In this document: piece by piece, positions 1-8,923 of the stretch | Numbering within the stretch: the stretch's first letter is position 1 | How the letters are laid out: each line of letters opens with the position of its first letter | From: Pantoea agglomerans | GTDB lineage: Bacteria > Pseudomonadota > Gammaproteobacteria > Enterobacterales > Enterobacteriaceae | Assembly (NCBI RefSeq): GCF_021397715.1 | Contig: NZ_CP090208.1 | Location: forward strand, 310,001 to 374,000 | Direction of reading: 5' to 3' | DNA length: 64,000 nucleotides | Translations under genes and position numbers: made by a program | Notes under the pieces: model-generated | Told to the model about the DNA's origin: nothing | The model's input: the letters and a program-made list of their open reading frames with translations, nothing else | Database searches by the model: none

Positions 1-905
1 GCTTATGGGCAATGCCCGCAGGGCAGCACGCCGATTTGATACACCAAAAATCTACTGTTGAACGTGTTCTGATGCTTGAAGCGACCGCTGAAATGATTGG
101 ACAGCATCCGTGGGCCGGCAGCGGATTGGGTAGCTTCGAAGCGCAATTCCCACTGGCGGTAGTGACCCTGGGTTTAGTACAAAAGAGTGACACTGTTACT
201 CACCCGCATAATGAAGCGTTGTATGTCTGGGCCGAAGGCGGAATCATTGCCATGGCAGGCTTGCTGTTATTGGCCGGTATCTGGATATGGCCACTCATCC
301 TGCGGCTGCGTGACTCACTCTATCTGGATAAGTCTGGCTGGCTGTTACCACTGACGGGTCTGCCTGTCGTGATCCACATGATGCTGGAGTATCCACTCTA
401 TCTTTCAACACCTCATCTCATGCTGCTGCTTGTATTGTTTCGTATAAGTTTACCCGACTCAGTTCTGCAGCCTGTCAACGTATCCCGCTTTGGACGTGCA
501 GTAACGATTCCGTTTTTGTTGGGTGGTTTGGTGATTCTTGTTGGGCTGAAAGCAGGTTTTATTACGCAATCGATGCTGACCCAGGCCGAAGCGGAGATGA
601 ATCAGGGATCGCTACCCACGTTACCGATGGCGAGCTGGCGAACAATGACGCAGGCAGAACGGCTGGACTACGATCAACACCTGCTGATAGCCAATACGCC
701 TGGATTTTTGCAAAGATCTCAGGCGATAGGGGAATTTTACATCTGGGGAGAAAAGTGGCTCGCGGTTCATAACAACCCTGAGGTCACTGCAGCAATGATG
801 ATCATTGCGCAACGCCGGGGAGACCACACGACTTATGAACGTCTGCGCGCCAATGCAGCACGTGTGTTCATCCATGATGAACGATTTATGCAAGGGCATG
901 AATAA
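1..905 (+). CDS. O-antigen ligase / PglL-like membrane protein, 5' partial
   Basis: The reading frame is open from the first bases of the window, so the start lies upstream; the first in-window ATG at 12 is internal. The visible part has a periplasmic-type segment with a PHNEALYVWAEGG motif and two or three membrane helices, then a soluble tail. The (H/P)HNxxL motif followed by a helix is typical of the Wzy_C O-antigen ligase/polymerase fold, and the long soluble tail resembles the PglL protein O-oligosaccharyltransferase branch. Transfer of glycan to lipid A core or to protein is inferred from family only; the substrate cannot be told. Confidence 0.65.
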   Translation, partial: LWAMPAGQHADLIHQKSTVERVLMLEATAEMIGQHPWAGSGLGSFEAQFPLAVVTLGLVQKSDTVTHPHNEALYVWAEGGIIAMAGLLLLAGIWIWPLILRLRDSLYLDKSGWLLPLTGLPVVIHMMLEYPLYLSTPHLMLLLVLFRISLPDSVLQPVNVSRFGRAVTIPFLLGGLVILVGLKAGFITQSMLTQAEAEMNQGSLPTLPMASWRTMTQAERLDYDQHLLIANTPGFLQRSQAIGEFYIWGEKWLAVHNNPEVTAAMMIIAQRRGDHTTYERLRANAARVFIHDERFMQGHE

Positions 906-1038
906 TAAACACTGAATGAACTTTAACGGTAAACATCGGGGCTGATCCGCAGGTAATCTGCTCGTCTCTTGCAAAGCGGACGTCCGGAATGGTTTTTTGA
1001 CCTATAACGGATACCCTGCCGCTTCAACAGGAGGACCG

Positions 1039-1296
1039 TTAGTCTTGAGTATCAGAAATAATACAGGTCAGTAAGTAAGAGCGGCTTTCCCTTCTACCTT
1101 TTGTTACAAGTCCTTTTTTAATGGCTTGTTCTGCATTGTAAATTTTACGGGCAGACTCTGATGAAGTTATTTCACTCGGTTCCTTAGGCGTAAGGGTGGT
1201 ACATGATGCATAAATTTTCCGCAGGAGTCCGTTATAGCCTTCATCCTCCTGCAGAATTCTTCTTGCCTGATCGGGTTTAATAAAATCTGCTTTCAT
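1039..1296 (-). CDS. Hypothetical 85-aa protein
   Basis: A charged protein rich in Lys/Arg/Ser with no membrane segment and no motif I recognise. The upstream ribosome-binding site is weak. It sits alone between the O-antigen-ligase-like gene and a hydrolase remnant. It could be an orphan accessory gene or a chance frame. Confidence 0.35.
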   Translation of the reverse strand: MKADFIKPDQARRILQEDEGYNGLLRKIYASCTTLTPKEPSEITSSESARKIYNAEQAIKKGLVTKGRRESRSYLLTCIISDTQD

Positions 1297-1333
1297 TCAT
1301 AGCAGCGGCTGGATTACTTAACGTTCCGGATAA

Positions 1334-1680
1334 GCGATCTACCTGGACTGGTTCTTTAACCGTAAAGCGACCAGTCCGCACCGGATAGATGCGGCGGCGC
1401 GCGCTGAATATCTGCGCCTTTATCAGCAGCCCGGCGCGCTGCCGGGCGGTTGAGCAGTCGGCCGGCCAGTCAGAATCACCAGCGCGCGCAGGCCGGGAAG
1501 CTGGCGCTGCCGTTACTGGCGGTCAGTGCCGATCGGGGGTCGATTCCGGATATGGCGGCACCATTACGCGCGGTGGCGCACCAGGTCAGCGGTGCGGTTA
1601 TCGGGGAATGCGGGCACTTTATTCCCGACGAACAGCCGGAAAAACTGGCGGAAATATTAACGGATTTTTTTACTCACTGA
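1334..1680 (+). pseudogene. Alpha/beta hydrolase C-terminal remnant, frameshifted
   Basis: Two frames together read as the end of an epoxide-hydrolase/haloalkane-dehalogenase-type alpha/beta hydrolase. Positions 1337-1450 encode a cap-like stretch (YLDWFFNRKA ... YLRLYQQPGALPGG) that ends in a stop. A second frame (about 1480-1680) gives LALPLLAVSADRG followed by GECGHFIPDEQPEKLAEIL, which contains the usual catalytic-His strand (CGHF). The N-terminal nucleophile half is absent. A similar tail lies at 9860-10084. Confidence 0.7.
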
Positions 1681-1972
1681 TCCGCTGAGCGGGTAACCGT
1701 GGCAGTGTGTCTGCCGTATCGCCTCAGGCCGCCAGCGGCAGGCTGGCGGCGCTAAGCGGGACTGCTGATATCCTGATGCTGATTAAACAGGCTCAGGGTC
1801 GGTCCGGTTTTGAGCTGTTTTCTTCAGCCAGAAAATCTTTCTCATCAGCCCGGCAGAGGACGAAAATTCTGTTCTCCTTCAATAAATCGCTGCTGACGTA
1901 AATGTGCTTGTCAATTAACGCTAACCTGCCATGCTGGGCCCCTTTTACCGGGGATGGCCCTAATGTGTATTC

Positions 1973-2134
1973 ATGAGGTTCGCTAAATTTCAATGCCCGT
2001 TCTGCGGTGACAGGAAGTTTACCTATTCTCTCCTGTCTGACATGAAGAAAGGTGCTCACGGAGCAGTCTGTTTTGGATGCGGCAGGCCGGTAACCGTGGC
2101 AAATTTTCAGAGGCTTACGCTGGTCAAAAAATAG
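1973..2134 (+). CDS. Small zinc-ribbon protein, 53 aa
   Basis: Begins MRFAKFQCPFCGDRKFTYSL and continues to a second cysteine pair (CFGCGRPV), ending LTLVKK. The two CxxC pairs about 23 residues apart make a zinc ribbon likely. The layout (CPxCG, aromatic, spacer with GA, CxxCG, V/T) matches that of the prophage protein at 43629, so both probably belong to one family of small enteric/phage zinc ribbons. No strong Shine-Dalgarno is seen. An 88-aa frame on the opposite strand (1793-2059) is less convincing. Confidence 0.5.
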   Translation: MRFAKFQCPFCGDRKFTYSLLSDMKKGAHGAVCFGCGRPVTVANFQRLTLVKK

Positions 2135-2250
2135 CGTAATCCGACAGAGGTTTTGTTAATTATTTTCAGCCAGTGAACCAGTGAAAATGGTTAATCAGCG
2201 TTTCCTCAACCTGATTAACTGCCAAATATAGGTTTTATAGAGTATTTCCC

Positions 2251-2616
2251 ATGAAAAACGTTGTGTTAAGCATGCTTGCCAAAATCTCTAAAATTGATGC
2301 GGCAACCAAACAGTTAACTGCCCGCGTCGAGGCTCAATCGCTTCTGATCAGCGCGCTGGTGCTTGCAGTGAGTAAGCAGGGCGGTGTGACTGAAATGATG
2401 GAAAGCGCCGGAAAGGCCATCAATACCATTATTGAGTCCGTGGATACCGATGAGGTGCTGAAATCGGATGCGGCCATTCTGCTGCACGAACTGCAGGACT
2501 TACTCATGATGGCCCGGACTGTTGATGGTGCCGCGGCTGAAATCGATCAGGATGGGCTTTCTGACATCACCGGCGTTTCTGCTGCAGAGGATGTGCAGCG
2601 TAAAAACGAGCAGTAG
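2251..2616 (+). CDS. iraP: IraP-like anti-adaptor protein
   Basis: 121 aa. The N-terminus (MKN, then a coiled-coil-like stretch with LTARVEAQSLLISALVLAV) follows the pattern of E. coli IraP, which starts MKN and has a VEALEIIVTA helix. IraP binds the response regulator RssB and so protects sigma-S from ClpXP proteolysis. The protein is longer than E. coli IraP (86 aa), with an acidic/polar C-terminal extension. The assignment rests on the N-terminal 50 residues and length class; binding to RssB is inferred. Confidence 0.55.
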   Translation: MKNVVLSMLAKISKIDAATKQLTARVEAQSLLISALVLAVSKQGGVTEMMESAGKAINTIIESVDTDEVLKSDAAILLHELQDLLMMARTVDGAAAEIDQDGLSDITGVSAAEDVQRKNEQ

Positions 2617-3134
2617 CCGGATACCTGCCGGGCTAACCGCCGCTTATTACTCCCGCAATCTCTGTACCAACGACTATCAACGTTTCCCGGGGAGAAGCCC
2701 CGGGAAACGAGCCCGCGTAGTGTGCACGCCATTAAGCATTACGACGGTTACGTACTTGGCCGTGCCACATCCGGTAGCAGGCAACCTGGGTCAGCAGACA
2801 GAACCTTCTGCGCGGTAGCGTATCAACAGGTTGCTGCACCAACCATAATCTGCCTGTGCTACTCCGCTTCCGTCCCGACCGCTTTACTCACACCCTATTG
2901 GCCGTTGCCCGCTTATAACACCTCTCCGGCCGGTTTAACTCAGCAGATCGCATTGGCAACTGATGCCGGAACGTTCAGCGCCTTAGTAAATATCAGCGCT
3001 AAGGCGATGATCGATAACCGGTTCCACAGACCAGCAAGAGCCTCGTGGCGATCCGTGACGGGCATCATGGCAGGAAGGATCTTAAAGCCGCCTGTCAGAG
3101 TATTTTTTGGCAGGCCAGTAAGCGTCTGGCATAG
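2617..3134. other. Intergenic stretch without a convincing gene
   Basis: About 520 bases. The one long frame (2722-3138, +) has composition unlike a folded protein and no ribosome-binding site. The only clear structure is the inverted repeat at 2681-2709. Confidence 0.5.
2681..2709 (+). terminator. Perfect 12-bp stem-loop after iraP-like gene
   Basis: The arms CGTTTCCCGGGG and CCCCGGGAAACG are perfectly complementary around a 5-nt loop. It lies 65 bases past the iraP-like stop. No T-run follows, so it may be an mRNA 3' stabilising hairpin or a weak terminator. Confidence 0.55.
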
Positions 3135-3665
3135 TTAAGGCTGAATCGCTTTACCCTGCTCATCAAGCAGATCGGTCAGGAGTGCCGTGCCATCGCTCCC
3201 GACGCGGAATGCCCCGTAACGTGCCTGCGCGAAACGCTCGCCATGGCCTTCCTGAAAGAACCAGGCGTTGGTGCCGACGGTCAGCGAGCCAGAATGTTGA
3301 TGGTATTTCACCCGTAGCTGATTCGCCTGCAGAGGCTCACCGTGATCAAACCGGGCCTGAGTCGCATGACGCTGCGCATCGAGGTCAACAATAAGCGTCC
3401 CGCTGGTGGGCAGGCAGGGCGCTGACAGGGTCGCGCCGCAGGTCTCAGCCTGCTGATACAACCTCAGTTCCAGAGGTCGGGTCAGGGCATAATTCAGTGC
3501 CATGTAATCACCCTGCATCAGGGATCGCGGGTCAACCGGCGCAAGGGGTAAAATCATGACCGCGCCCTGTTTCAGCACCTGCTCTTTTTGCCAGATGCTG
3601 ACATTGACGGCCACCAGCGCCAGCGCTATCACTGCGCCTGCCAGCCATCGGCTCTGTTTACGCAT
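3135..3665 (-). CDS. GDYXXLXY-motif membrane-anchored protein
   Basis: 176 aa from the ATG at 3665, which overlaps the end of the upstream gene by 8 bases; longer starts would only read into that gene. One N-terminal membrane helix (LAGAVIALALVAVNVSIW) is followed by a soluble domain with the defining GDYMALNY motif (GDYxxLxY family). These proteins usually sit next to DUF2157/DUF4401 membrane proteins, as here, but their function is not established. Confidence 0.85.
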   Translation of the reverse strand: MRKQSRWLAGAVIALALVAVNVSIWQKEQVLKQGAVMILPLAPVDPRSLMQGDYMALNYALTRPLELRLYQQAETCGATLSAPCLPTSGTLIVDLDAQRHATQARFDHGEPLQANQLRVKYHQHSGSLTVGTNAWFFQEGHGERFAQARYGAFRVGSDGTALLTDLLDEQGKAIQP

Positions 3666-5865
3666 TCTCACTGGCACCTCCGATCGGTGCGGGTAACACT
3701 TTTTTGACTCCCCATACCAGCCCCAGTAAAACCAGACCACCGACCATCAGCAGCAGGGATTTTTGCAGCAGAGTAACCGCCAGGAAGTAATACCAGCCAA
3801 TGACATACAGCATCATGAAACCGCCACTGACCACCAGTAATCCCTGACTTCCCTGATAACGCGCCATCAGAATCAACCACAGGCCCAGTCCAATACCCGG
3901 TGCATAGAGGGCGACAGCCCCGCAGATCAGGGCGGCGGGCAGTGTGATAATCGAAAACAGCGACTGGCCATTCCTTTTCTGACTGAGTGCACTCAGCACT
4001 AAGCCTGCCGCGATCCCTGTGCCTGTCGCAGACTGAAGCGTAGTCAACTGCGCAGTTGACCAGATGAAATCCGTGAGATACGCCGCGTTTATCCCGAGGA
4101 AACTCAGCAACATCAGACCAGCCGGGATGCCATACAGCAGGGGATGTACCGCGTCAGCGTACGGCCCTGCCTGTAACCTCAGCTGATGACTGACGATCCA
4201 CAGCCACCAACACGTTATCGCCGCCACCACTCCGCAAACAGCAAGGCGGCCAGCCGTCGGCGACAGGGACAGCCGGGCCAGAGAATGGCCCGCCAGCACC
4301 AGAAAAAAGGTCAGGGCAGTGATGGCCATAAATCGATAAGTGCGGTCGGGCATAGCCACCGCCATCGCGGCCAGGATCGGCACTGCACACAGTGAACTGA
4401 GCATAAGGAAGCTGACATCATTGCTGTGGATTTGCAGCAGAACGCCGGATATCAGCCCGCAGGTCGCCGCAATTGCCCATGCCAGCCCGAGGTGATGTTT
4501 ACCGTCACGCTGACTGCGCAGCAGGCCGCGCGCAATGACGGCGAGCAGCAGTGAAGGAAGAATAAGGGTGGCGGCATTCGGTTGGTCGAGTAAGTCAGCG
4601 GTATAGAGCAGCAGTATCAGCAGTAACAGAATGATGATCGCTGCGATCCAGCCACCGACGCTTAGCGCCAGCCTCAGATACCAGGGCAGGTCGGAGGCGA
4701 GATCGCGTTGCTGAATTTCTTCAATCTGCGAGGCGCTTAGCAAACCCTGCTGACGCAACGTGTCTGTCAGTAAAGTCAGCCTGGCCGGAACCCGATCGAT
4801 CGGCTCCTTTTCAACCATTTTGCGTTGCCACTTCAGCAGGATAGAACCATTTACCGCCAGCCAGAATGCCATCAGGGCACCGGTCAAAAACAGATCGCCC
4901 GTATCGTAGGCGTAAAGAAATAACCGCATGATTAGCGCACAACCAACAACAGTCAGACTGGCGATGCCCAGCGTCAGCATGCAGAGATCCTGATAGCGGT
5001 AACGGTACAGGTAATAACCTGCCAGCAGGGTGATCGCCCAGCCGACCGTGATGTAAGTAAAGTGGTTGTTACCGTCCCAGTCAGAAATGTTCCCGGCCAC
5101 GATGGTGGTCAGCAGCAGCAGTAAAAATCCAGCCATCACCCGTGAGAACCAGCGACTTGCCAGCCAGCTCTCAGGATGATGCGTTATCGCCCGCCAGGCC
5201 AGCGCTTCCCTGATAATCAGGCAGGCGGCCAGCAGCGCCAGATATCCGTGAAGCACTGCCGACGGGAGTCGGGTGAAGCTGTCAGACACGGCGAGATCCA
5301 GCAGTGAGGTCGGCATCGTGGTGTAATAGAGCTGGAACGCCAGGTTAGCGACCAGCCAGCTGCAAAACCACAGGCTGTTTTGCCGGGCAATCAGCGCCAG
5401 CGGCAGAAGAACGCATAACCAGGCCCGGAATAGCTCCCAGCTGTCAGCCCCGATCTGATAAATCTGCCCATAAAGCGCAAACAGGGCACCGAAACTTAAC
5501 CCTGCTGCCAGCAATGCGCTGAGTGCCAGCGTGCTGTACCAGCGCCACCAGACCACAACCGCCAGCGCGACAATCAGCAGTTCAGCCAGGGCAAATTTCG
5601 CCATCTTCGGCAGCCACGCCCAGTTCCAGGCAATAAAGAACACCGATCCGGCAACCAGTGACAGTAATCCCAGACAGCAAAGAACCGGGATAAGAAACTG
5701 ACGCCATTGAGCATCTGACGGTCTGATACCACAAAAAGCATAGATGCGCTGGCAGGTCTCCGGGGTCAGGCTTCCTCCTTTCACCAGTGGTGCAGTCTGA
5801 CGGCAAAGATACTCTGCCGTGCGTGACGGCATACCGGTTATGCCCTCGGGTGCAATCTCCCTCAT
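3658..5865 (-). CDS. DUF2157-DUF4401 polytopic membrane protein
   Basis: 735 aa with about 20 hydrophobic segments. The N-terminal third matches the DUF2157 pattern (short cytosolic helix, then FIAWNW). A soluble linker at about residues 355-390 precedes a DUF4401-like C-terminal membrane half, so this appears to be a natural fusion of two families found as partners. The start at 5865 has an AGGGA site; an internal ATG at 5832 is possible. It is co-transcribed and coupled with the GDYXXLXY gene. Function unknown; an envelope role is inferred from the topology. Confidence 0.8.
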   Translation of the reverse strand: MREIAPEGITGMPSRTAEYLCRQTAPLVKGGSLTPETCQRIYAFCGIRPSDAQWRQFLIPVLCCLGLLSLVAGSVFFIAWNWAWLPKMAKFALAELLIVALAVVVWWRWYSTLALSALLAAGLSFGALFALYGQIYQIGADSWELFRAWLCVLLPLALIARQNSLWFCSWLVANLAFQLYYTTMPTSLLDLAVSDSFTRLPSAVLHGYLALLAACLIIREALAWRAITHHPESWLASRWFSRVMAGFLLLLLTTIVAGNISDWDGNNHFTYITVGWAITLLAGYYLYRYRYQDLCMLTLGIASLTVVGCALIMRLFLYAYDTGDLFLTGALMAFWLAVNGSILLKWQRKMVEKEPIDRVPARLTLLTDTLRQQGLLSASQIEEIQQRDLASDLPWYLRLALSVGGWIAAIIILLLLILLLYTADLLDQPNAATLILPSLLLAVIARGLLRSQRDGKHHLGLAWAIAATCGLISGVLLQIHSNDVSFLMLSSLCAVPILAAMAVAMPDRTYRFMAITALTFFLVLAGHSLARLSLSPTAGRLAVCGVVAAITCWWLWIVSHQLRLQAGPYADAVHPLLYGIPAGLMLLSFLGINAAYLTDFIWSTAQLTTLQSATGTGIAAGLVLSALSQKRNGQSLFSIITLPAALICGAVALYAPGIGLGLWLILMARYQGSQGLLVVSGGFMMLYVIGWYYFLAVTLLQKSLLLMVGGLVLLGLVWGVKKVLPAPIGGASENA

Positions 5866-6062
5866 ACTTTCCCTGCCTCTGTTTGCGGAGTTACTTTTAA
5901 TGTTAACGACGGGTCTTCCCTGCGATCAATCCGCGTGTCGGTGAGTAACACTCTGCTGAGCGGCAGAGCCGCGGATAAGTTTGCTGAATAAATGTAATCA
6001 TCTTTTCGCGGACATAACAGCGTCAATCAAAGGCGACTGGTGGACCCGGATTGCAGGATGAT

Positions 6063-6443
6063 TCAACAAACCTCTTCTGCATGCCGGGAATCATACCGCA
6101 ACTGAGCCTGCTCCATTTCCGCACCATGTTTTAGCGCCCATCCATACAGCGCACTAAAAGGCTCCTGAAGCGTCTGTGCCAGTGATGTAAGACTGTACTC
6201 CACACTCACCGGCGAAGTCGGCAGTACCTTTCGATGCACCAATCCATTGCGCTCAAGCCGTTTAAGCGCATCAGACAAGGCTTTGTGCGTAATCCCATCC
6301 AGTCGGCGACGGAGTTCATTGAAGCGCACGGGTTCACTACAAAGTACGGTGAGAATTAAAATTGACCATTTATTGGTGATGTTCTCCAGCACCGGTCGGG
6401 TTTTTCCTATTTCTGTCAGGTCATTACTCTCAATTTGAGCCAT
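6063..6443 (-). CDS. HxlR-family transcriptional regulator
   Basis: 126 aa from the ATG at 6443 (GAGGA upstream); a longer frame starts at 6476. It shows the winged-helix HxlR pattern: NKWSILIL helix, RFNELRRRLDGITHKALSDALKRLERNGLV and a C-terminal LYGWA helix. The usual N-terminal cysteine of redox-sensing members is absent. It is divergent from the SDR gene at 6543 and probably controls that gene from the shared 99-bp promoter region. Confidence 0.88.
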   Translation of the reverse strand: MAQIESNDLTEIGKTRPVLENITNKWSILILTVLCSEPVRFNELRRRLDGITHKALSDALKRLERNGLVHRKVLPTSPVSVEYSLTSLAQTLQEPFSALYGWALKHGAEMEQAQLRYDSRHAEEVC

Positions 6444-6542
6444 AGCGATATATTCCTCGATACCTGATATAAACAAAGTGCGTAATTGTTATTAAGTATA
6501 AAAATTATATCATCTGTTTTCCATCCCGACAGGAGTGAGCAG

Positions 6543-7274
6543 ATGCGTAGATTAGAGAATAAAGTTGCCCTGATACTCGGCGGAGCAAAAGGCATTGGTC
6601 TGGCTATCAGCCAGCGATTTGCCAGTGAAGGTGCAACGACCTGGCTGACCTCGCGCCGAAATGAAGAGTTAGAAGCAGCCAGCCACACCATAAAGGGCAC
6701 CGCCAGGCCCGTTCGTGCTGATGTCAGCCAGATAAGCGAACTGACGCGGATAGTTGATGTAATCAGGGCAGAGTCTGGCCAGATAGATGTGCTGGTCATC
6801 AATGCCGGAATGGCGGAATACTCGACGATTGATGACGTCACCCCGGCACATTTTGATGCTATTTTCGGCCTGAATGTGCGCTCACCGCTTTTTGCTATGC
6901 AGGCAGCACTTCCCCTGATGAAGAAGGGCGCGAGCGTCGTTTTGATCGGGTCGATTGCCGATGTGATTGGCACGCCGGGATATGGCGTATATGGCGCCAG
7001 TAAAGCAGCACTTCGTTCTTTTGCCCGCACATGGACAAAAGAACTCTCCGCCCGTGGCATTCGAATAAATGTTGTCGCCCCTGGCCCCATCGATACGGAA
7101 ATGATGCTTGCGGCCTCTGAAGAGCTACGTAATGGGATAATCAGCACCATTCCCTTATCAAGAATGGGCAGACCTGAAGAAGTTGCCAGTGCTGCACTAT
7201 TCCTCGCAAGCGATGAAAGCAGTTATATAGCCGGAGCAGAAATCTGTGTGGATGGGGGGATGACGCAAGTATGA
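6543..7274 (+). CDS. SDR-family NAD(P)-dependent oxidoreductase
   Basis: 243 aa from the ATG at 6543, preceded by AGGAGTG. It has the classic short-chain dehydrogenase layout: cofactor motif GGAKGIG near residue 13, NAG motif (VINAG), catalytic Ser in the VVLIGS strand and YGASK. The substrate is unknown. Pairing with a divergent HxlR regulator suggests induction by a small electrophile or quinone, which is inference. Confidence 0.9.
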   Translation: MRRLENKVALILGGAKGIGLAISQRFASEGATTWLTSRRNEELEAASHTIKGTARPVRADVSQISELTRIVDVIRAESGQIDVLVINAGMAEYSTIDDVTPAHFDAIFGLNVRSPLFAMQAALPLMKKGASVVLIGSIADVIGTPGYGVYGASKAALRSFARTWTKELSARGIRINVVAPGPIDTEMMLAASEELRNGIISTIPLSRMGRPEEVASAALFLASDESSYIAGAEICVDGGMTQV

Positions 7275-7324
7275 TCAATGACGTTCAGTTTTATTAACAC
7301 CAGAGAAAGGCTGAATGAGAGACG

Positions 7325-7347
7325 AACCGGGCTATTACCCGGTTTTT
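7325..7347 (+). terminator. Rho-independent terminator after SDR gene
   Basis: Stem AACCGGG / CCCGGTT with a 6-nt loop, followed by a T-rich stretch, 50 bases past the SDR stop. It also lies between convergent genes. Confidence 0.75.
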
Positions 7348-7378
7348 ATCTTTCGCCAAAGCGGGTCGCTGTCAGTGG

Positions 7379-7942
7379 CTAGGCAGGCAGAGGTCCGGAC
7401 GCGCGATATGAATCGACCAGGGCATCGAAAAGCGAAATATCCGCGCGACTTCTGGCCAGAAGCTGGGCACCGACAATAGCGGCGAAAATTGCACGTGCTC
7501 TGGATTCACTCTCACCTGATTCGCACACCTTTGCAGCCACCAGAAGTTTACTAAGCCATGCAATGTTTACTTCAGCAAATTTCTGAATTTCATTGGTCAT
7601 TTCAACGGGTAAAGTATCGGTTTCAGCGCCCATAAAACTGCCCAGGCAGAGACGATTGTCGGCCTCAAGCGATCTTCGGAAGATTTCAGGAAAGCGATGC
7701 AGCGCGTCAAGCGGGGACGGGCTTTCTGATTCGATCATCTCCAGCGCGAGCGCGCCGTCCTCCCAATATCGTCTGGCAACGGCAATACCCAGATCGGCTT
7801 TGCTGGGAAAATGGTAGTAAATACTCGCCGCTTTGATACCAACAGCTTCCGCGAGATCGCGGAAATTCAAACCATTGTAGCCCTGCGATTGGGCAATTTT
7901 TTTGGCCGCCAACAAAATGGCTTCCTTAGAATTGACGCTCAT
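7379..7942 (-). CDS. TetR/AcrR-family transcriptional regulator
   Basis: 187 aa. The N-terminal helix-turn-helix is typical: ILLAAKKIAQSQGYNGLNFRDLAEAVGIKAASIYYHFPSK split over residues 9-47, then a divergent ligand-binding domain. The start has AAAGG upstream. It lies downstream of the glutathione transferase gene on the same strand but 248 bases away, with its own inverted repeat at 8004-8021, so it is probably separately expressed and autoregulated. Confidence 0.9.
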   Translation of the reverse strand: MSVNSKEAILLAAKKIAQSQGYNGLNFRDLAEAVGIKAASIYYHFPSKADLGIAVARRYWEDGALALEMIESESPSPLDALHRFPEIFRRSLEADNRLCLGSFMGAETDTLPVEMTNEIQKFAEVNIAWLSKLLVAAKVCESGESESRARAIFAAIVGAQLLARSRADISLFDALVDSYRASGPLPA

Positions 7943-8003
7943 CTTTGTGCCTTTCGTCCAGGGACGATCTCTTCAATAAAGAAGGCTATTTTACAGCAAA
8001 TAC

Positions 8004-8021
8004 CTACCGTGTGACAGGTAG
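8004..8021 (-). promoter_or_regulatory. Candidate operator upstream of tetR-family gene
   Basis: Inverted repeat CTACC-N8-GGTAG, 62 bases before the TetR start. On the minus strand it lies just upstream of a TAAAAT -10-like hexamer. Autoregulation through this site is inferred. Confidence 0.45.
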
Positions 8022-8190
8022 ATTGTCAGGCAGAGCACTGCGTTCACTGCGACCAGGGTGCTCAGGCAGACGCCGTTCCTTCATGGTTCAGAAAGCGGCA
8101 TCGCCAGCCGATACTACCGGGATCACCAGGGTTACCGGGAAAGTCAGGGGATGGCGATCCCGGCGTACCGGCGTTTTCATTGAGAAGCTA

Positions 8191-8892
8191 TTACCGGGCT
8201 GGCGAATCCAGCTCAGGAATGCCGCTGCTGCGATCGGCGTAGGCCGCCTGGAAAGCAGGACGTTTTGTCCAGCGCTGCCAGTACGCATCCAGGAACTCAA
8301 AACGCTCGTCCAGTGGTGTGGCATTGACCGGGAATTTCGAGAAGGCGATGGCGGTTGCCAGCGTAATGTCCGAGAAGGTCGGGGCATCGCCGCCGAGCAG
8401 CCATTCGCGGCCGTCTGACAGATGACGATTGACCAGTGCGGCGTGAGCCAACGCTTCCTTACGGCAGTGTTCGCCCCAGGCCTCATTTTTGGTCAGTTCC
8501 AGCTTGAAGCCGAGGCCGGTATGCAACACGTGGAATGCTGTAACGATGCGGTACAGGATGTGCACCCAAACCCGGTTATCCCACATGTTATCCAGACCCT
8601 GTTCCAGTGCGGTCTCTCCCATGATCTTACGACCGGGATACTCCTGGTCAAGATAACGAACGATGGCAGCCGTTTCGGAAATATAGCTACCGTCAGCCAG
8701 TTGCAGAGTGGGCGTTTCGCCCCACGGGTTCATATTCAGATGACGCCAGCCACGCTGTTCTCCCACAGGGGACATATCATAAATGGTTTCGGCAAAATGG
8801 TCAGCGATGCCTTTTTCGTGCATGAACAGACGCAGACGCTGTGGGTTCGGAAAGGCTGAAGGCGAAGTGAAAAGCTGAAGTTTAGTTGTCAT
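8191..8892 (-). CDS. Glutathione S-transferase family protein
   Basis: 233 aa from the ATG at 8892; the frame is open to 8931 but that region overlaps an operator, and AGGA lies before 8892. It has a thioredoxin-like N-terminal domain (LQLFTSPSAFPNPQRLRLFMHEKG), the NPWGETPTLQLADG loop with cis-Pro, SETAAIVRYL, then an all-helical C-terminal domain with the FSDITLA motif. It would conjugate glutathione to electrophiles or reduce disulfides. The promoter (TTGACG, 17 bp, TAAGGT) lies between two similar palindromes, so tight repression is likely. Confidence 0.9.
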   Translation of the reverse strand: MTTKLQLFTSPSAFPNPQRLRLFMHEKGIADHFAETIYDMSPVGEQRGWRHLNMNPWGETPTLQLADGSYISETAAIVRYLDQEYPGRKIMGETALEQGLDNMWDNRVWVHILYRIVTAFHVLHTGLGFKLELTKNEAWGEHCRKEALAHAALVNRHLSDGREWLLGGDAPTFSDITLATAIAFSKFPVNATPLDERFEFLDAYWQRWTKRPAFQAAYADRSSGIPELDSPAR

Positions 8893-8923
8893 GGTCGGCA
8901 TCCTGAAAGTTGGGGTTGAGTTG

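Noticed and set aside
1793..2059. An 88-codon leftward frame
   Set aside because: It overlaps the zinc-ribbon frame at 1973, which has a clear motif; the leftward product has none and no good start signal.
2200..2250. PhoP box upstream of the iraP-like gene
   Set aside because: GGTTAA and GTTTCC are present near 2191-2206 but the spacing and second half-site do not fit the PhoP consensus.
2722..3138. A 138-codon rightward frame after the iraP-like gene
   Set aside because: Composition is unlike a folded protein, no ribosome site, and it runs through a region with no other coding signal.
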